From Stictocephala bisonia (taxonomy: Eukaryota > Arthropoda > Insecta > Hemiptera > Membracidae): 64,000 nucleotides of DNA. The position numbers and the translations under genes are program-made. The stretch is from the NCBI GenBank assembly GCA_035578905.1, contig JAQJVL010000001.1:6548488-6612487 (forward strand). The letters are read 5' to 3'. Positions 1 through 11,352 of this stretch are shown here, one piece after another (position 1 is the stretch's first letter; the number at the start of each line of letters is the position of its first letter). The notes under the pieces are model-generated. The model saw nothing but the letters and a program-made list of their open reading frames with translations, ran no database searches and had not been told where the DNA came from.

Positions 1-834
1 ATAAAAATTAGAGTTCATAACAAGCATATTTGTGTTAATCGATAAACACAACTTCCAGCGAAAGCAAAAGTTCATGGTGGCTTTTCTATGAATATAAAAC
101 ACTTTGTTCCAAGTTTCTAACGGTTTTTAAAGTGAGATCAACGTAACAAAGTCTACGTACCGTCATATTCTACCAAAATTAATACATGCAAATATAATAT
201 AATCATTTATTAAAACTAATTTTCTCTTTTTATTGTTTCTTATGTGTTCATTGATTATCATTTTTCATTGTTTGATAACTTTTTTTCAAGATTATTTTGT
301 CGATTTTCAAAGTTTACTTGTTTGTTTTTTTAGAATGGTGATGATTTAAATAAAGAATTATTAAGTTTTTGGGCTTGCTTATCATTAAAACTTATAAAGC
401 ATTTAACAAACTTTTTATGAAAACCAAAGTTAAATTTCAAAATGAATCTTAAAATTGCTTTAATAATATTAATTACGATCAATATATAAATATTTTTCAT
501 TGAAAGAGTTTGCCTAATGTAAAATTATTCACAGTACTCAAAAATACGCATTATTTTAAAATCACATTTAAACAATCATAATTTTTTTTAAGATATATTG
601 AAAAGTAAAATATATTCGATCATCGATAAGATTCAATTCCAGATGTATATTACAAGGAAAATGACAACGTACGACCCCCAAGACAAACACGTCGCAAGAC
701 GTGAGGACGTACTATGTGTGTAATTAGAATTAACAGGGCGCCACAATATATGCTAATTAGACTTGACACGCCTATCAGTTTACAATGCGTATGTTTAGAA
801 GTCATGCGCCACGTACGCCAGTTCTATAATTATG
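1..834. other. AT-rich sequence without a gene
   Basis: No open frame or recognisable element stands out. From about 660 to 830 the composition becomes less AT-rich, and from about 745 the sequence contains diverged pieces that resemble the 88-bp satellite unit that follows. Confidence 0.5.
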
Positions 835-1616
835 CTCACTAATTAGTTTTAAACTGAAGGTATCAATATGCGTTAACTATCTTTAGGACAACGTATAAAA
901 TACTTCAGGTCAATTACAGTACACTCTAATCGATTTTAAACTGCAAATATCAATTTACAATAGCTATATTTAGAACTATCGTAACACATATTCCATGTGA
1001 ATTACAGTACATTCTAATTGGTTTTAAACTGAAAATATAAATGTACAATAGCTATATTAGAACTATCGAACCATATATTCCATGTGAATTACAGTACACT
1101 CTAATCGATTTTAAACTGGAAATATCAATATAGAGTAGCTATATTCATAACTATCGTAACACATATTCCAGGTGCATTACAGTACACTCTAATCGATTTT
1201 ATTCTGGAAATATCAATATACAATAGCTATATTTAGAACTATCGTCCCTCATATTCCATGTAAATTACAGAACTTTCTAATTGATTTTAAACTGCAAATA
1301 TCAATATACAATAGCTATATTCAGAACTATCGTACCACATATTTAAAGTGAATCACATTACACTCTAATCGATTTTAAACTGGAAATATCAATATATAAT
1401 AGCTATATTCAGAACTATTGTACCATATATTCCATGTGAATCACAGTACACTCTAATCAATTTTAAACTGGAAATATCAATATAGAGTAGCTATATTCAT
1501 AACTATCATAACACATATTTAAAGTGAATTACAGTACATTCTAATCGATTTTAAACTGAAAATATCAATATGCTATAGCTCCCTTTAGGACTAGCGCACC
1601 ACATACTAATGTTCAA
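835..1616. repeat. 88-bp satellite array, about 9 units
   Basis: The block ATTACAGTACACTCTAAT recurs at about 913, 1001, 1088, 1176, 1264, 1352, 1440 and 1528, a spacing of 87 or 88 bp every time. Each unit continues with a stretch close to CGATTTTAAACTGGAAATAT, then a CAATAGCTATATT block and an ACTATCG block. The first unit (835-912) and the last are more diverged, as is usual at array edges. No coding potential is seen. Confidence 0.9.
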
Positions 1617-2612
1617 GTACTGACATTCGCATCAAAAGAGCCAAACAAATTAAATTAATTACTTATAGGATAAGAACTATATTTATAGACAGAGATTATC
1701 TCATTATACGATAAATGTATATAAAACTGTTTAATATTTCAAGCATATATAATTAATTATCCAGATTAATTATTAATTATTTTTTGTTAGTATTTCATTT
1801 AATTTATTAATGATTCCTTTACTCCTCTTTTGTACTAAATACCGTACGTTTAATTTTACGGAACAACAAACAATTATTATAATGTATTTTCAGTTTACTT
1901 CGTTTCCAGGACTAAAAATATTTTGTCATGGAGAATATAGCTTTTACTTTAATTTAACATTGTTGAATATAGATTTATTTTTATAGTTTTATTTATGTCT
2001 TATGAAATAACTGTTTATTGAATTAGTTAGTTCTATTAAATCCCTTACGTAAATATTGTCTCCACTCAAGTGAAAAATATAGCATTGATTTTTTAAAGTT
2101 TATTTAACTTCCAGCCAATTTTTGGTTGCTGTTAGTAAGATTTATATGAGTATGGTTCAGCCAAGGGGGCAATAAGGTTCCGTAGGTCTTCGTATGGTGG
2201 GTGGGTGGATCATTCTGGTCCACAGGGAACCAAACAGATGGGAGTTATTGACACACGAGACTGATAGCCTTGGCGCTTAGCCATTACCAACACTTGAGGC
2301 TCTTTCTCCCTCAAGCAAATCATGTTATGTTAATGTCAAAATGAAGAAATATGCTTCTATATTATCTTCGACATTATGGCTTTGTACTATGATGATTATA
2401 ATGTAAAATTAACAGATAACCACACCAAATGTTAAGGCATAATACGGAAAAATCTTCCTTATTCAATTCCTTACATCCTCGCTTTTTTAAACCATACTAA
2501 AAATAAACAAAAAGAATGGAGCATCAACCCTATAAAAATGTGTGGTTTATATTCACCATAAATTTGTAAAATGTTTGTAGCATGAGGATTGGTCACCCCA
2601 AGCAATCGACTA
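1617..2612. other. Intergenic or intronic sequence without a gene
   Basis: Mostly AT-rich. A segment at about 2160-2330 is clearly less AT-rich, with GGGTGGGTGG and TCTTTCTCCCTCAAGCAAATC, and may be a transposable-element fragment, but I could not assign it. Confidence 0.4.
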
Positions 2613-2935
2613 CGTCCACCTAATGTACATCTTGACGAACCTACAATCCTATCCTATGTACATCTAGATTCTAGACGAACCTACAATCCTATCCAATGTA
2701 CATCTAGACGGAACTACCCTCCTATCTAATGTACATCTAGACGGAACTACCCTCCTATCTAATGTACATCTAGATGGAACTACCCTCCTATCTAATGTAC
2801 ATCTTGACTGACCTACAATCCTATTCAATGTACCTCTAGACGAAACTACCCTCCTATCTAACGTACATCTAGACGGACATATTATCCTATCCAATGTACA
2901 TCTAGACGGAACTACCCTCCTATCTAATGTTTGCT
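2613..2935. repeat. 33-bp minisatellite, first array
   Basis: About ten units of 33 bp built on CCTATCTAATGTACATCTAG followed by ACGGAACTACCCT. Variants alternate between a GGAACTACCCT and a GACCTACAATC version. Since 33 bp is 11 codons, frames stay open through the array (an 11-residue repeat), which produces a spurious 76-codon minus-strand reading frame. Confidence 0.93.
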
Positions 2936-3163
2936 AACCTAACTTTTTCTCTGTTCATTGTTTTTTTAAACCTAACTTTTTCTGTGTTCATTTTTTTAAC
3001 CTAACCTTTTCTATGTTCATTTTTAACCTAACTTTTTCTATGTTCATTTTTTTAACCTAACTTTTTCTATGTTCATTGTTTTTAAACCTAACTTTTTCTA
3101 TGTTCATTGTTTTTAAACCTAACTTTTTCTATGTTCATTGTTTTTAAACCTAACTTTTTCTCA
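2936..3163. repeat. 28-32-bp minisatellite abutting the 33-bp array
   Basis: Eight copies of a unit built on AACCTAACTTTTTCTATGTT followed by CATTGTTTTTAA. Length differences lie in the T run. It starts directly where the last 33-bp unit breaks off at TAATGTTTGC. Confidence 0.9.
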
Positions 3164-3364
3164 TATTTTTTAGTTGTATAGCAGAATTTCTATGAAACTA
3201 CTAGCTGATTCTTATTTTCTATGTTTAGTTTGGATGTTTTCCACCAACGGCTCTCTTATTTCTAGAGAAAACAGAATTGTAGGAAACACTTTAGGTCTTT
3301 AGCTATATTAAACCTATCTTACAGTGTAATAATGTTATTTTGAAACATGATTATATGAAGCAAT

Positions 3365-6300
3365 AGTGTTTTTATGGTGGATGGGTAGTTCTCTAGGGGT
3401 TTTGTATGTAGGATGAGTGGTGGGTGTAGGGTGTGTCCTAAGGAATTGTGTGTGCAGAGGTAGGTGGATTGGTCTATTAAGAGTCATGTGTGTTTGGTGA
3501 TTGGGTGGAATATCACAGGTTTTATGTAATGTTCATGGGAATGGTGTATCAGAGGTGTTGTATGTTGAGTAGGTGGGCGACTAACCAAGAGTCTCATATG
3601 TAGAGTGTGTGGTTGGTCTTTTGTGTGTTGAGTAGGTGGGTGGTAAGTCTTGTATGTACAGTAGGTTGTCTGTCAATAATATTATGTGTTGGGAGGGTAG
3701 TTGGTCTGTAAAGATAACTGTGTGTTGGGTAAATCATGAGTCTTACTAATGGATAGGTAGGGTTATGGAGCTTGGTAGGTGTCTTGTACATGTGTGTTGG
3801 ATAGGTGGAATGATAACTAAAGCCTTATGTAGATTGCCTATTAGGTGGTAAGTCTTGTATGTTAAGTAAATAGTCTGACAAAAGTCTTTTTATGGGAGGG
3901 TGATTGGTCTATCAAGAGAAATGTGTGATGGGTAGGTAGGCGGTCAATCAAGTTGTATGTTTGGTAGGTAGGTTTTCCATGAATGTTGAGTGTCAATCTA
4001 AGGTTTTATGTAATGGTTAGTTACGTAGTCTATCTGTGTGTTGAGTAGGTGGGCGGTAAGTCAAGAGTGTTGGATGTTAAGTAGGTAGGTAGGTAGGTTG
4101 TTCATGTGTGTTGGTGGTCTATCAAAGGTTTTATGTAATGGTTAGGTAGATGATCTATCAGAGGTGTTGTGTGTTGAGTAGGTGGGTGGACTGTTAAGTC
4201 ATGATTTTATGGTGTGTAGTACGTATGTTAAATAGGTGGTTATACATAAAGTCTTGTTTTTGTGGGTGGTTAAGTCGTATGTTTAGGAGGATGGATGTTC
4301 ATGAATGTTAGGATTGTGAGTCAATCAAAGGTTTTATGTAATGGTTAGGTGGATGATCTATCAGAGGTGTTGTGTGTTGAGTAGGTGGGTGGACTGTTAA
4401 GTCATGATTTTATGGTGTGTGGTACGTATGTTAAATAGGTGGTTATACATAAAGTCTTGTTTTTGTGGGTGGTTAAGTCGTATGTTTAGGAGGATGGTTG
4501 TTCATGAATGTTATGCTTTGGGAAGGTGGTCAAGTCGTATGTTTGGTAGGTAGGTCATCCATTAATGTTGGGTGTCAATCTAAGGTTTCATGTAATGGGT
4601 AGTTAAGTGATCTATCGAGAGTACTGTGTGTGTTGAATGGGTAGATGGTCAATGAATATTCTTGTATGTTAAGTAGATAGTCTGACAACAGTCTTTTTAT
4701 AGGAGGGTGATTGGACAATCAAGAGAAATGTGTGATGGGTAGGTGAGCGGTCAATCAAGTTGTATGTTTGGTAGGTAGGTCGTTCATGAATATTGGGAGT
4801 CAATCTAAGGTTTTATGTAATGGTTAGTTATGTAGTCTATCGAGAGTGCTGTGTGTTGAGTAGGTGGGCGGTAAGTCATGAGTGTTGGATGTTACGTAGG
4901 TAGGTTGTTCATGTGTGTTGGTGGTCTATCAAAGGTTTTATGTAATTGTTAGGTTGATGATCTATCAAGAGTAATGTGTAGGCATATGGTCCATCAAGAG
5001 ATGTGTGTTTGGTAGGTGGGTGGACTGTTAAGTCATGATTATATGGTGTGTGGTTGGTCTTGTATGTTAAATAGGTGGTTAAACATAAAGTCTTGTTTTT
5101 TGTGGGTGGTCAAGTCGTATGTTTGGTAGGTAGGTCATCCATGAATGTTACGGAGATGGATTGTCAATCAAGAGTCTTGTTTGATTAGTATGTGGGTGGG
5201 TAAATATAAGTCTTGTATGCACGGTGTGTGGTACGTATATTGGATAGGTAGAGGTATGTCAATAGGACTATTTTCATGGTAGTATGATGGTATATTAAGT
5301 GATGTCTGCAGAGTGTGTAGTTTGTTTATCATGATTTTTGTATGTTTGGTAGGTGGTCCTTCAAAAGTCTTATGCTTTGGGAAGGTGGAGTGAGTGTCGA
5401 CAGTTCTGTTTGATAAATAGGTGTGTGATCAAACAAGTGTTTTGTGTGTATTGAGTAGGTGAGTGGATAATCAAACGTCTTCTATGTAGAGTGTATGGTC
5501 AGTCTTGTATGTTAAGTAAGTGATCTGTCAAATGTATTATGTGTTGGGAGGTGTGAGTGGTCTATCAAGAGGACTATGTGTTGGGTAGGCGAGTGGTTAA
5601 CCAAGTGTCTCACGAATTGAGTAGATGGGGGTCTATAAAGAGACTGCCTTTTTGGTAGTGTGATGGTATTTTAGGTTATGACTGTAGGGTGTGTGGTTGG
5701 TCTATCAAAGGTTTTATGTTTGGGGAAGGTGGTTTGGTCTATCAACATGACTCTGTGTTGAGTATGTGGGTGTTTAATCAAACGTCTGTGTGTTTAGTAG
5801 GTGAGTGGTCAATCAAAAGTCTTGTATGTAGAGTGTGGTTAGTCTAGTATATTAAGTAGGTAGGTGGTCAGTCAGATGTCTTATGTGTTGGGGAGGTGAG
5901 TGGCCTATCAAGAGAACTGGGTTTGTCTATTAGGTGATAAGTCTTGTACGTTAAGTAGGTAGTCTGTCAAATGTATTATGTGTCGGTATGGTATGTGGTA
6001 TATAAAGATGCCTGTGTGTAGGGTAAGTGGGTAGGAGAGTCTTACTACTGGATAGGAAGGGTATTAGTGTTTGGTAGGTAGTTTGTACATGTCTTATGTG
6101 TTGGGGAGGTGAGTGGCCTATCGAGAGTACTGTGTGTGTAGGGTAGGTAGATGGTCAATCAAAAGTCTTGTGTGTACGGTGTGTGGTTTGTTTATCATGA
6201 TTTTTGTATCTTTGGTCGATGGTCCTTCAAAAGTCTTATGCTTTGGGAAGGTGGAGTGTCAATCGACAGTTGTGTTTGTTAAGTTGATGTGTGATCAAAC

Positions 6301-7575
6301 AAGTAGTTTGTGTGTATTGAGTAGGTAGATGGTCAATCAAAAGTCTTGTATGTAGCGTGTGGTTAGTCTAGTATATTAGGTGGGTAGGTGGTCAAATGTA
6401 TTATGTGTCGAGAGGGGTGAGTGGTCTGTCAAGAGGACTATGTGTAGAGTGTGGTTAGTCTAGTATATTAGGTGGGTAGATGGTCAGTCAGGTGTGTTAT
6501 GTGTTGGGAAGGTGTGTGGCCTATCGAGGGTACTGTGTGTGTTGGGTAGGTAGGTAGTCAATCAAAGGTGTTGTATGTAAGGTGTGGTTAGTCTAGTATA
6601 TTAGGTGGGTAGGTGGTCAGTCGGATGTGTTATGTGTTGGGAAGGTGTGTGGCCTATCGAGGGTACTGTGTGTGTTGGGTAGGTAGGTGGTCAATCAAAG
6701 GTCTTGTATGTAAGGTGTGGTTAGTCTAGTATATTAGGTGGGTAGATGGTCAGTCAGATGTCTTATGGATAGTTGATGGATGATCAAGGGCCTTATGTGA
6801 TGAATAGGAAGGTGATCTATCGAGGGTACTGTGTGTGTTGGGTAGGTAGGTGGTCAATCAAAGGTCTTGTATGTAAGGTGTGGTTAGTCTAGTATATTGG
6901 GTGGGTAGGTGGTCAGTCAGATGTCTTATGTGTTGGGGAGGTGAGTGGCCTATCGAGAGTACTGTGTGTGTAGGGTAGGTAGATGGTCAATCAAAAGTCT
7001 TGTCTGCAGAGTGTGTGGTTTGTTTATCATGATTTTTGTATCTTTGGTCGATGGTCCTTCAAAAGTCTTATGCTTTGGGAAGGTGGAGTGTCAATCGAGA
7101 GTTGTGTTTGTTAGGTTGATGTGTGATCAAACAAGTGTTTTGTGTGTATTGAGTAGGTAGATGGTCAATCAAAAGTCTTGTATGTAGCGTGTGGTTAGTC
7201 TAGTATATTAGGTGGGTAGGTGGTCAAATGTATTATGTGTCGAGAGGGGTGAGTGGTCTGTCAAGAGGACTATGTGTAGAGTGTGGTTAGTCTAGTATAT
7301 TAGGTGGGTAGATGGTCAGTCAGATGTCTTATGTGTTGGGGAGGTGGGTGGCCTATCGAGGGTACTGTGTGTGTTGAGTGGGTAGATGGTCAATCAAAAG
7401 TCTTGTATGTAGAGTGTGGTTAGTCCAGTATATTGGGTGGGTAGGTGGTCAGTCAGATATCTTATGGATAGGTGATGGATGATCAAAGGCCTTATGTGAT
7501 GAATAGGAAGGTGATCTATCAAGGGTGTTGTGTGTTCTAGGTTCTCTATGTGTTTGGGTATCTGGGAATTGTGTA
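3365..7575. repeat. 4.2-kb G/T-rich degenerate tandem array
   Basis: The + strand is built almost entirely of variants of TAGGTGGGTGGTCAATCAA, AGTCTTGTATGT and GTGTGTTGGG, in subunits of roughly 40 bp, with very few C residues. Longer blocks recur: one of about 205 bp (starts near 4198 and 4403) and one of about 832 bp (6113-6328 against 6945-7160, nearly identical). Open frames inside, such as 6113-6328 and 6945-7160, follow from the repeats and have no protein-like composition. I interpret the whole as non-coding satellite-like DNA. Confidence 0.9.
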
Positions 7576-8270
7576 TATACATTTTCTGATCGAATATTTT
7601 CTGACTACTTTAACTTGTTAAAAGTACGCTCGAACATTATATTGTTTGCAATTTTAGTTGTTATTAATTTTTATGTTTGAAGTGTATGATTAGTGTTTTT
7701 CTGTTTCAAAGTTTATGTTTGAGTTATGGGTGAGTTTTAGTTTTTTTTTTAGTTATGTCATCCAGTGTAGTACTGTTTTAATAAATGATCAGAAGGAAGA
7801 ATATACAATGTTAATTAAGTGTTCGATATTATTAAAAGAGATTGTGCAAATAAAAGATACGGGATGTAAAACAATGCTTGTGGTAATGGAAGCGGATGTG
7901 ATAACAACCATGGGTTGACCTTTGAGGTCAAGTGATGTGATAACAGCGATAAAGCCCGGTCACCGTACACCAGTTGGCCTCGTATGTAACAGTGTATTAA
8001 ATAAAAATAAAAAAGAAGTAAATAATTAATATAAATAATAGCTGCCCCTTGATTTTTAATTAAAACGTGTATTGCGGGTTGCCTAGAGTGTTAAGTAGGG
8101 GCTTGAGGATGAACTGTGATTCGATAGATAAGCATAGGTAGGTAACAGTGTAGGAAGCCGTGGATGAGTACCCAAAGCTAAGAGCGTATGTTAACTGTGT
8201 ATTTGTTAAAATTTGAGAAAAATTAAATTAAATAAGTAGTCTAACAGTACGTGTGAGAAAGATTACTTGT
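7576..8270. other. Sequence without a gene between arrays
   Basis: AT-rich at first, then mixed composition. A short + strand open frame at 7715-7918 has no recognisable motif. Nothing else is supported. Confidence 0.4.
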
Positions 8271-8401
8271 AAAGTAGGGAGGTAACCAATCAGAGCGTGG
8301 CATTTGGGTGTGCGCCAGACCAGCAGACGACGTGTACGAAGGTAGCCGACGGTCGCCGGAAGTACACGAAAGCATTTTATATAGTACATATGTAAATGGC
8401 C

Positions 8402-9349
8402 GCCATCTTTAGCATTTTATATAGTATGAGATGGGAAAGGTTAATAGTGTATTTTATGTAGTATAAAGGCCGAATTTGGGAAGGGGAATTACCACCAGGG
8501 ACTTCCCTTCCGAAGGCGCCATGTTTCCGAAAGGATGCGCTAAGTTTTGCCACCAGGTGCGCTACGATCGGGTCGAGCACATAGAGTATATGAAATATTA
8601 ATTTTATTATAGTGTATGAAATATTAATTTTGTTATGGTGTATATATGAGTAGAGTAACAAACGCACATGCGCGCCCGACCAGCAGATGACGCGTGCATC
8701 ATAGGCTAAGAGCGTACGAAGGTAGCCGACGGTCGCCGGAAGTACCCGAAGGGAAAGGTCGCCATATTGGATGAGGAATTTTGGGAGGGAATTTTGAGGA
8801 GGGAAAGACGTCATATTGGACAAAAAAGTTCATTTTATATAGTATAACATGGAAAAAGATAGGTTAAGAGTGTATTTTATATAGTATAACAAGGTTAACA
8901 GTGCATTTTATATAGTATAACATGGAAAAAGATGCCATGTTGGACAAAAAAAGTTCATTTTATATAGTATAACAAGGGAAAGACCGCCATCTTGGATGAG
9001 GGAATTTCGGGAGGGAATTTTCCCACGGGATGTGAGTTGGCGCGGGAGGGAAAGACGTCATATTGGACAAAAAAGTGAATTTTATATAGTATAACATGGA
9101 AAAAGACGCCATATTGGACAAAAAAAGTGAATTTTATATAGTATAACAAGGTTAACAGTGCATTTTATATAGTATAACATGGAAAAAGTTAGGTTAAGAG
9201 TGTATTTTATATAGTATAACAAGGTTAACAGTGAATTTCGTATAGTATGATGTGGGAATTTGGAGGGAAATTTGGGAATTTGAGGGAAATTTGAGGTTAG
9301 GAAAAGTGAGGTTAGGAAATTTGGCGGGAAATGGGTGCCGCCATCTTGG
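8402..9349 (+). promoter_or_regulatory. Cluster of YY1/PHO-like GCCATNTTG sites
   Basis: Seven same-strand matches to GCCATNTT occur at 8402, 8518, 8761, 8934, 8986, 9108 and 9340, plus two GTCATATTGG variants at 8810 and 9057. The best match GCCATCTTGG appears twice. YY1 and its insect counterpart PHO bind GCCAT-core motifs; binding here is inferred only from sequence. Confidence 0.5.
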
Positions 9350-9380
9350 AAAAGTCACGTGACCGCTCTCGACCAATCAG
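9320..9380 (+). promoter_or_regulatory. Compact E2F / YY1 / E-box / CCAAT motif group
   Basis: Within 60 bp lie TTTGGCGGGAAA (9320-9331, a canonical E2F-type site), GCCGCCATCTTGG (9337-9349), the palindromic E-box TCACGTGA (9355-9362) and CCAAT (9373-9377). Further upstream, CCGGAAGT ETS-type sites are at 8356 and 8736 and another CCAATCAG at 8286. This is the motif set of broadly active animal promoters, but no transcription unit is visible next to it except the tandem array, so function is inferred. Confidence 0.4.
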
Positions 9381-9420
9381 AGGCCAGAAAAGTGAGTCTA
9401 ATAGCCCCCTATTTTATCTA

Positions 9421-10395
9421 CTACCTATCTAATGTATATCTTGACGAACCTACAATCCTATCCAATGTACATCTAGACGAACCTACAATCCTATCCATTG
9501 TACATCTAGACGAAACTACCCTCCTATCTAATGTACATCTAGATGGACATATTATCCTATCCAATGTACATCTAGACGGAACTACCCTCCTATCTAATGT
9601 ACATCTTGACGAACCTACAATCCTATCCAATGTACATCTAGACTGACATACAATCCTATCCAATGTACATATAGACGAACCTACAATCCTATCCAATGTA
9701 CATCTAGACGGAACTACCCTCCTATCTAATGTACATCTTGACGGACCTACAATCCTATTCAATGTACATCTAGACGGAACTACCCTCCTATCTAATGTAC
9801 ATCTTGACGGACCTACAATCCTATCCAATGTACATCTAGACGGAACTACCCTCCTATCTAATGTACATCTTGACGGACCTACAATCCTACCTAATGTACA
9901 TCTAGACGGAACTACCCTCCTATCCAATGTACATCTAGATGGAACTACCCTCCTATCAAATGTACATCTAGACGGAACTACCCTCCTATCTAATGTACAT
10001 CTTGACGGACCTACAATCCTATCCAATGTACATCTAGACGGAACTACCCTCCTATCTAATGTACATCTTTACGGATATACAATCCTATCCAATGTACATC
10101 TTGACGGACCTACAATCCTATCTAATGTATATATAGACGGAACTACCCTCCTATCCAATGGACATCTAGACGGACATACAATCCTATCCAATGTACATAT
10201 TGATGGACATACAATCCTATCTAATGTACATCTAGACGGAACTACCCTCCTATCTAATATACATCTTGACGGACCTACAACCCTATCCAATGTACACCTA
10301 GACAAACCTACCCTCTTATCCAATTTACATCTTGATGGAACTACCGTGATATGTAATGTACATCTTGACGGAAATACCCTCCTAACCTGGATGGT
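9421..10395. repeat. 33-bp minisatellite, second array
   Basis: About 29 units of the same 33-bp sequence as at 2613-2935 (CCTATCCAATGTACATCTAG plus ACGGAACTACCCT and the CTACAATC variant). Adjacent units often alternate between the two variants. The array gives frames open on both strands with an 11-residue period (for example minus 9421-10026, 201 codons); they are not genes. Confidence 0.95.
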
Positions 10396-10936
10396 AGCCA
10401 AGCAACAAGCAAGAGTCATGTATGTGTGCATGTGGAAGGGAGGGGGATAAGATGGGAGGTAAAATATCCTTTGTGGAATGAGGATTCACCACGAAATTCA
10501 TGTATCCTCAACTTTCCTCAAGGTCGAGGATCAACAAAGAAGGATTTGTCGGAAACTAAAAAATAGCAGACAACAATAAGCAGATTTCAAAACGACGGAT
10601 ACCCGTGCTTGACTGTGTGGTCTCATTTATTTTATAAACTATTAAAATATCTCTTTTAAAGGAAAATACATTTTAAACATTATAAAACTGTACCCATATT
10701 ATGTTATATATTTTGCAGTCTTATAACATGTCAGATAGTTTAATTGTAATTTTGAGATTTTTTATTTATTTACATACGTAAATTTTACAGTTAGTACATA
10801 ATTTCTTTGTGACATTGTCTCCCTAGTCGACAGCTAATTAGGAGATTATTTTATATAAATATAATATTTTAGATATTCAGTATTCAAAATTTGTTTTTAT
10901 AACTTGATCTTTCTAAATATAATATAATATATTTAT
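10396..10936. other. AT-rich sequence without a gene
   Basis: A purine-rich stretch near 10435-10465 is followed by AT-rich DNA. No element or reading frame is supported. Confidence 0.4.
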
Positions 10937-11048
10937 GTTATGATAAAAAATAATAACTGAGCACCCTTAAACAATTTTTATTAATTGTTTTTATTTCAAT
11001 AATTTTTACAATTGTTTAAGGGTGCTCAGTTATTATTTTTATTATAAC
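10937..11048. repeat. Short near-perfect inverted repeat (hairpin)
   Basis: The left arm at about 10944-10976 contains ATAATAACTGAGCACCCTTA followed by AACAATT; the right arm at about 11010-11041 contains the reverse complement AATTGTTTAAGGGTGCTCAG followed by TTATTATTTTT. The loop is about 33 bases and the arms can be extended outward with few mismatches. It may be a very small foldback MITE. A structured RNA is possible but nothing beyond the fold supports it. Confidence 0.8.
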
Positions 11049-11352
11049 ATTATTATAAGTAGCAGCCCTAGGAATTACAACTTTTCTAATTTGATATATG
11101 TTATTATAATGAGTATCCAAAATATATTAAAGTAAATAGTAATACTAAAACAGCCACATTGTATTATATACTTTTTTACACTTTTAGTGGTTGAATTATT
11201 TTGATAAAATATACTACACATGTATAAACGTTTTGCTATATACAGTTAAAAAATTTGCTTTCTATAAAAAATAAATAGTTTTAATTCTATAAAATAAATA
11301 TCGTTAGTGAATTATGAGACAATACATGTTATATTAGATGAAATTATAATTA

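Larger units (their letters stand above)
8271..9400. repeat. Repeated promoter-motif module with TTTTATATAGTATA units
   Basis: A block TACGAAGGTAGCCGACGGTC with GCCGGAAGTAC behind it occurs at about 8336-8366 and again at 8715-8746, each preceded by a GACCAGCAGA stretch (8319 and 8679). From 8365 to 9245 the string TTTTATATAGTATA recurs about a dozen times, alternating with GGTTAACAGTG, CATGGAAAAAGA and (G)CCATATTGGACAAAAAA. The mixture of AT-rich and GC-rich motifs differs from the surrounding DNA. The minus-strand open frames 8377-8823, 8955-9149 and 9194-9376 are by-products of these repeats. Confidence 0.8.

Noticed and set aside
6113..7160. Two near-identical 71-codon frames resembling a small gene family
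   Set aside because: They lie in the G/T-rich tandem array and are copies of its 832-bp block.
8377..8823. 148-codon minus-strand frame
   Set aside because: It runs through the TTTTATATAGTATA repeat module; composition is repeat-driven.
9421..10026. 201-codon minus-strand open frame with 11-residue repeats
   Set aside because: It follows the 33-bp minisatellite exactly and the opposite strand is open as well; no start context or non-repetitive part.
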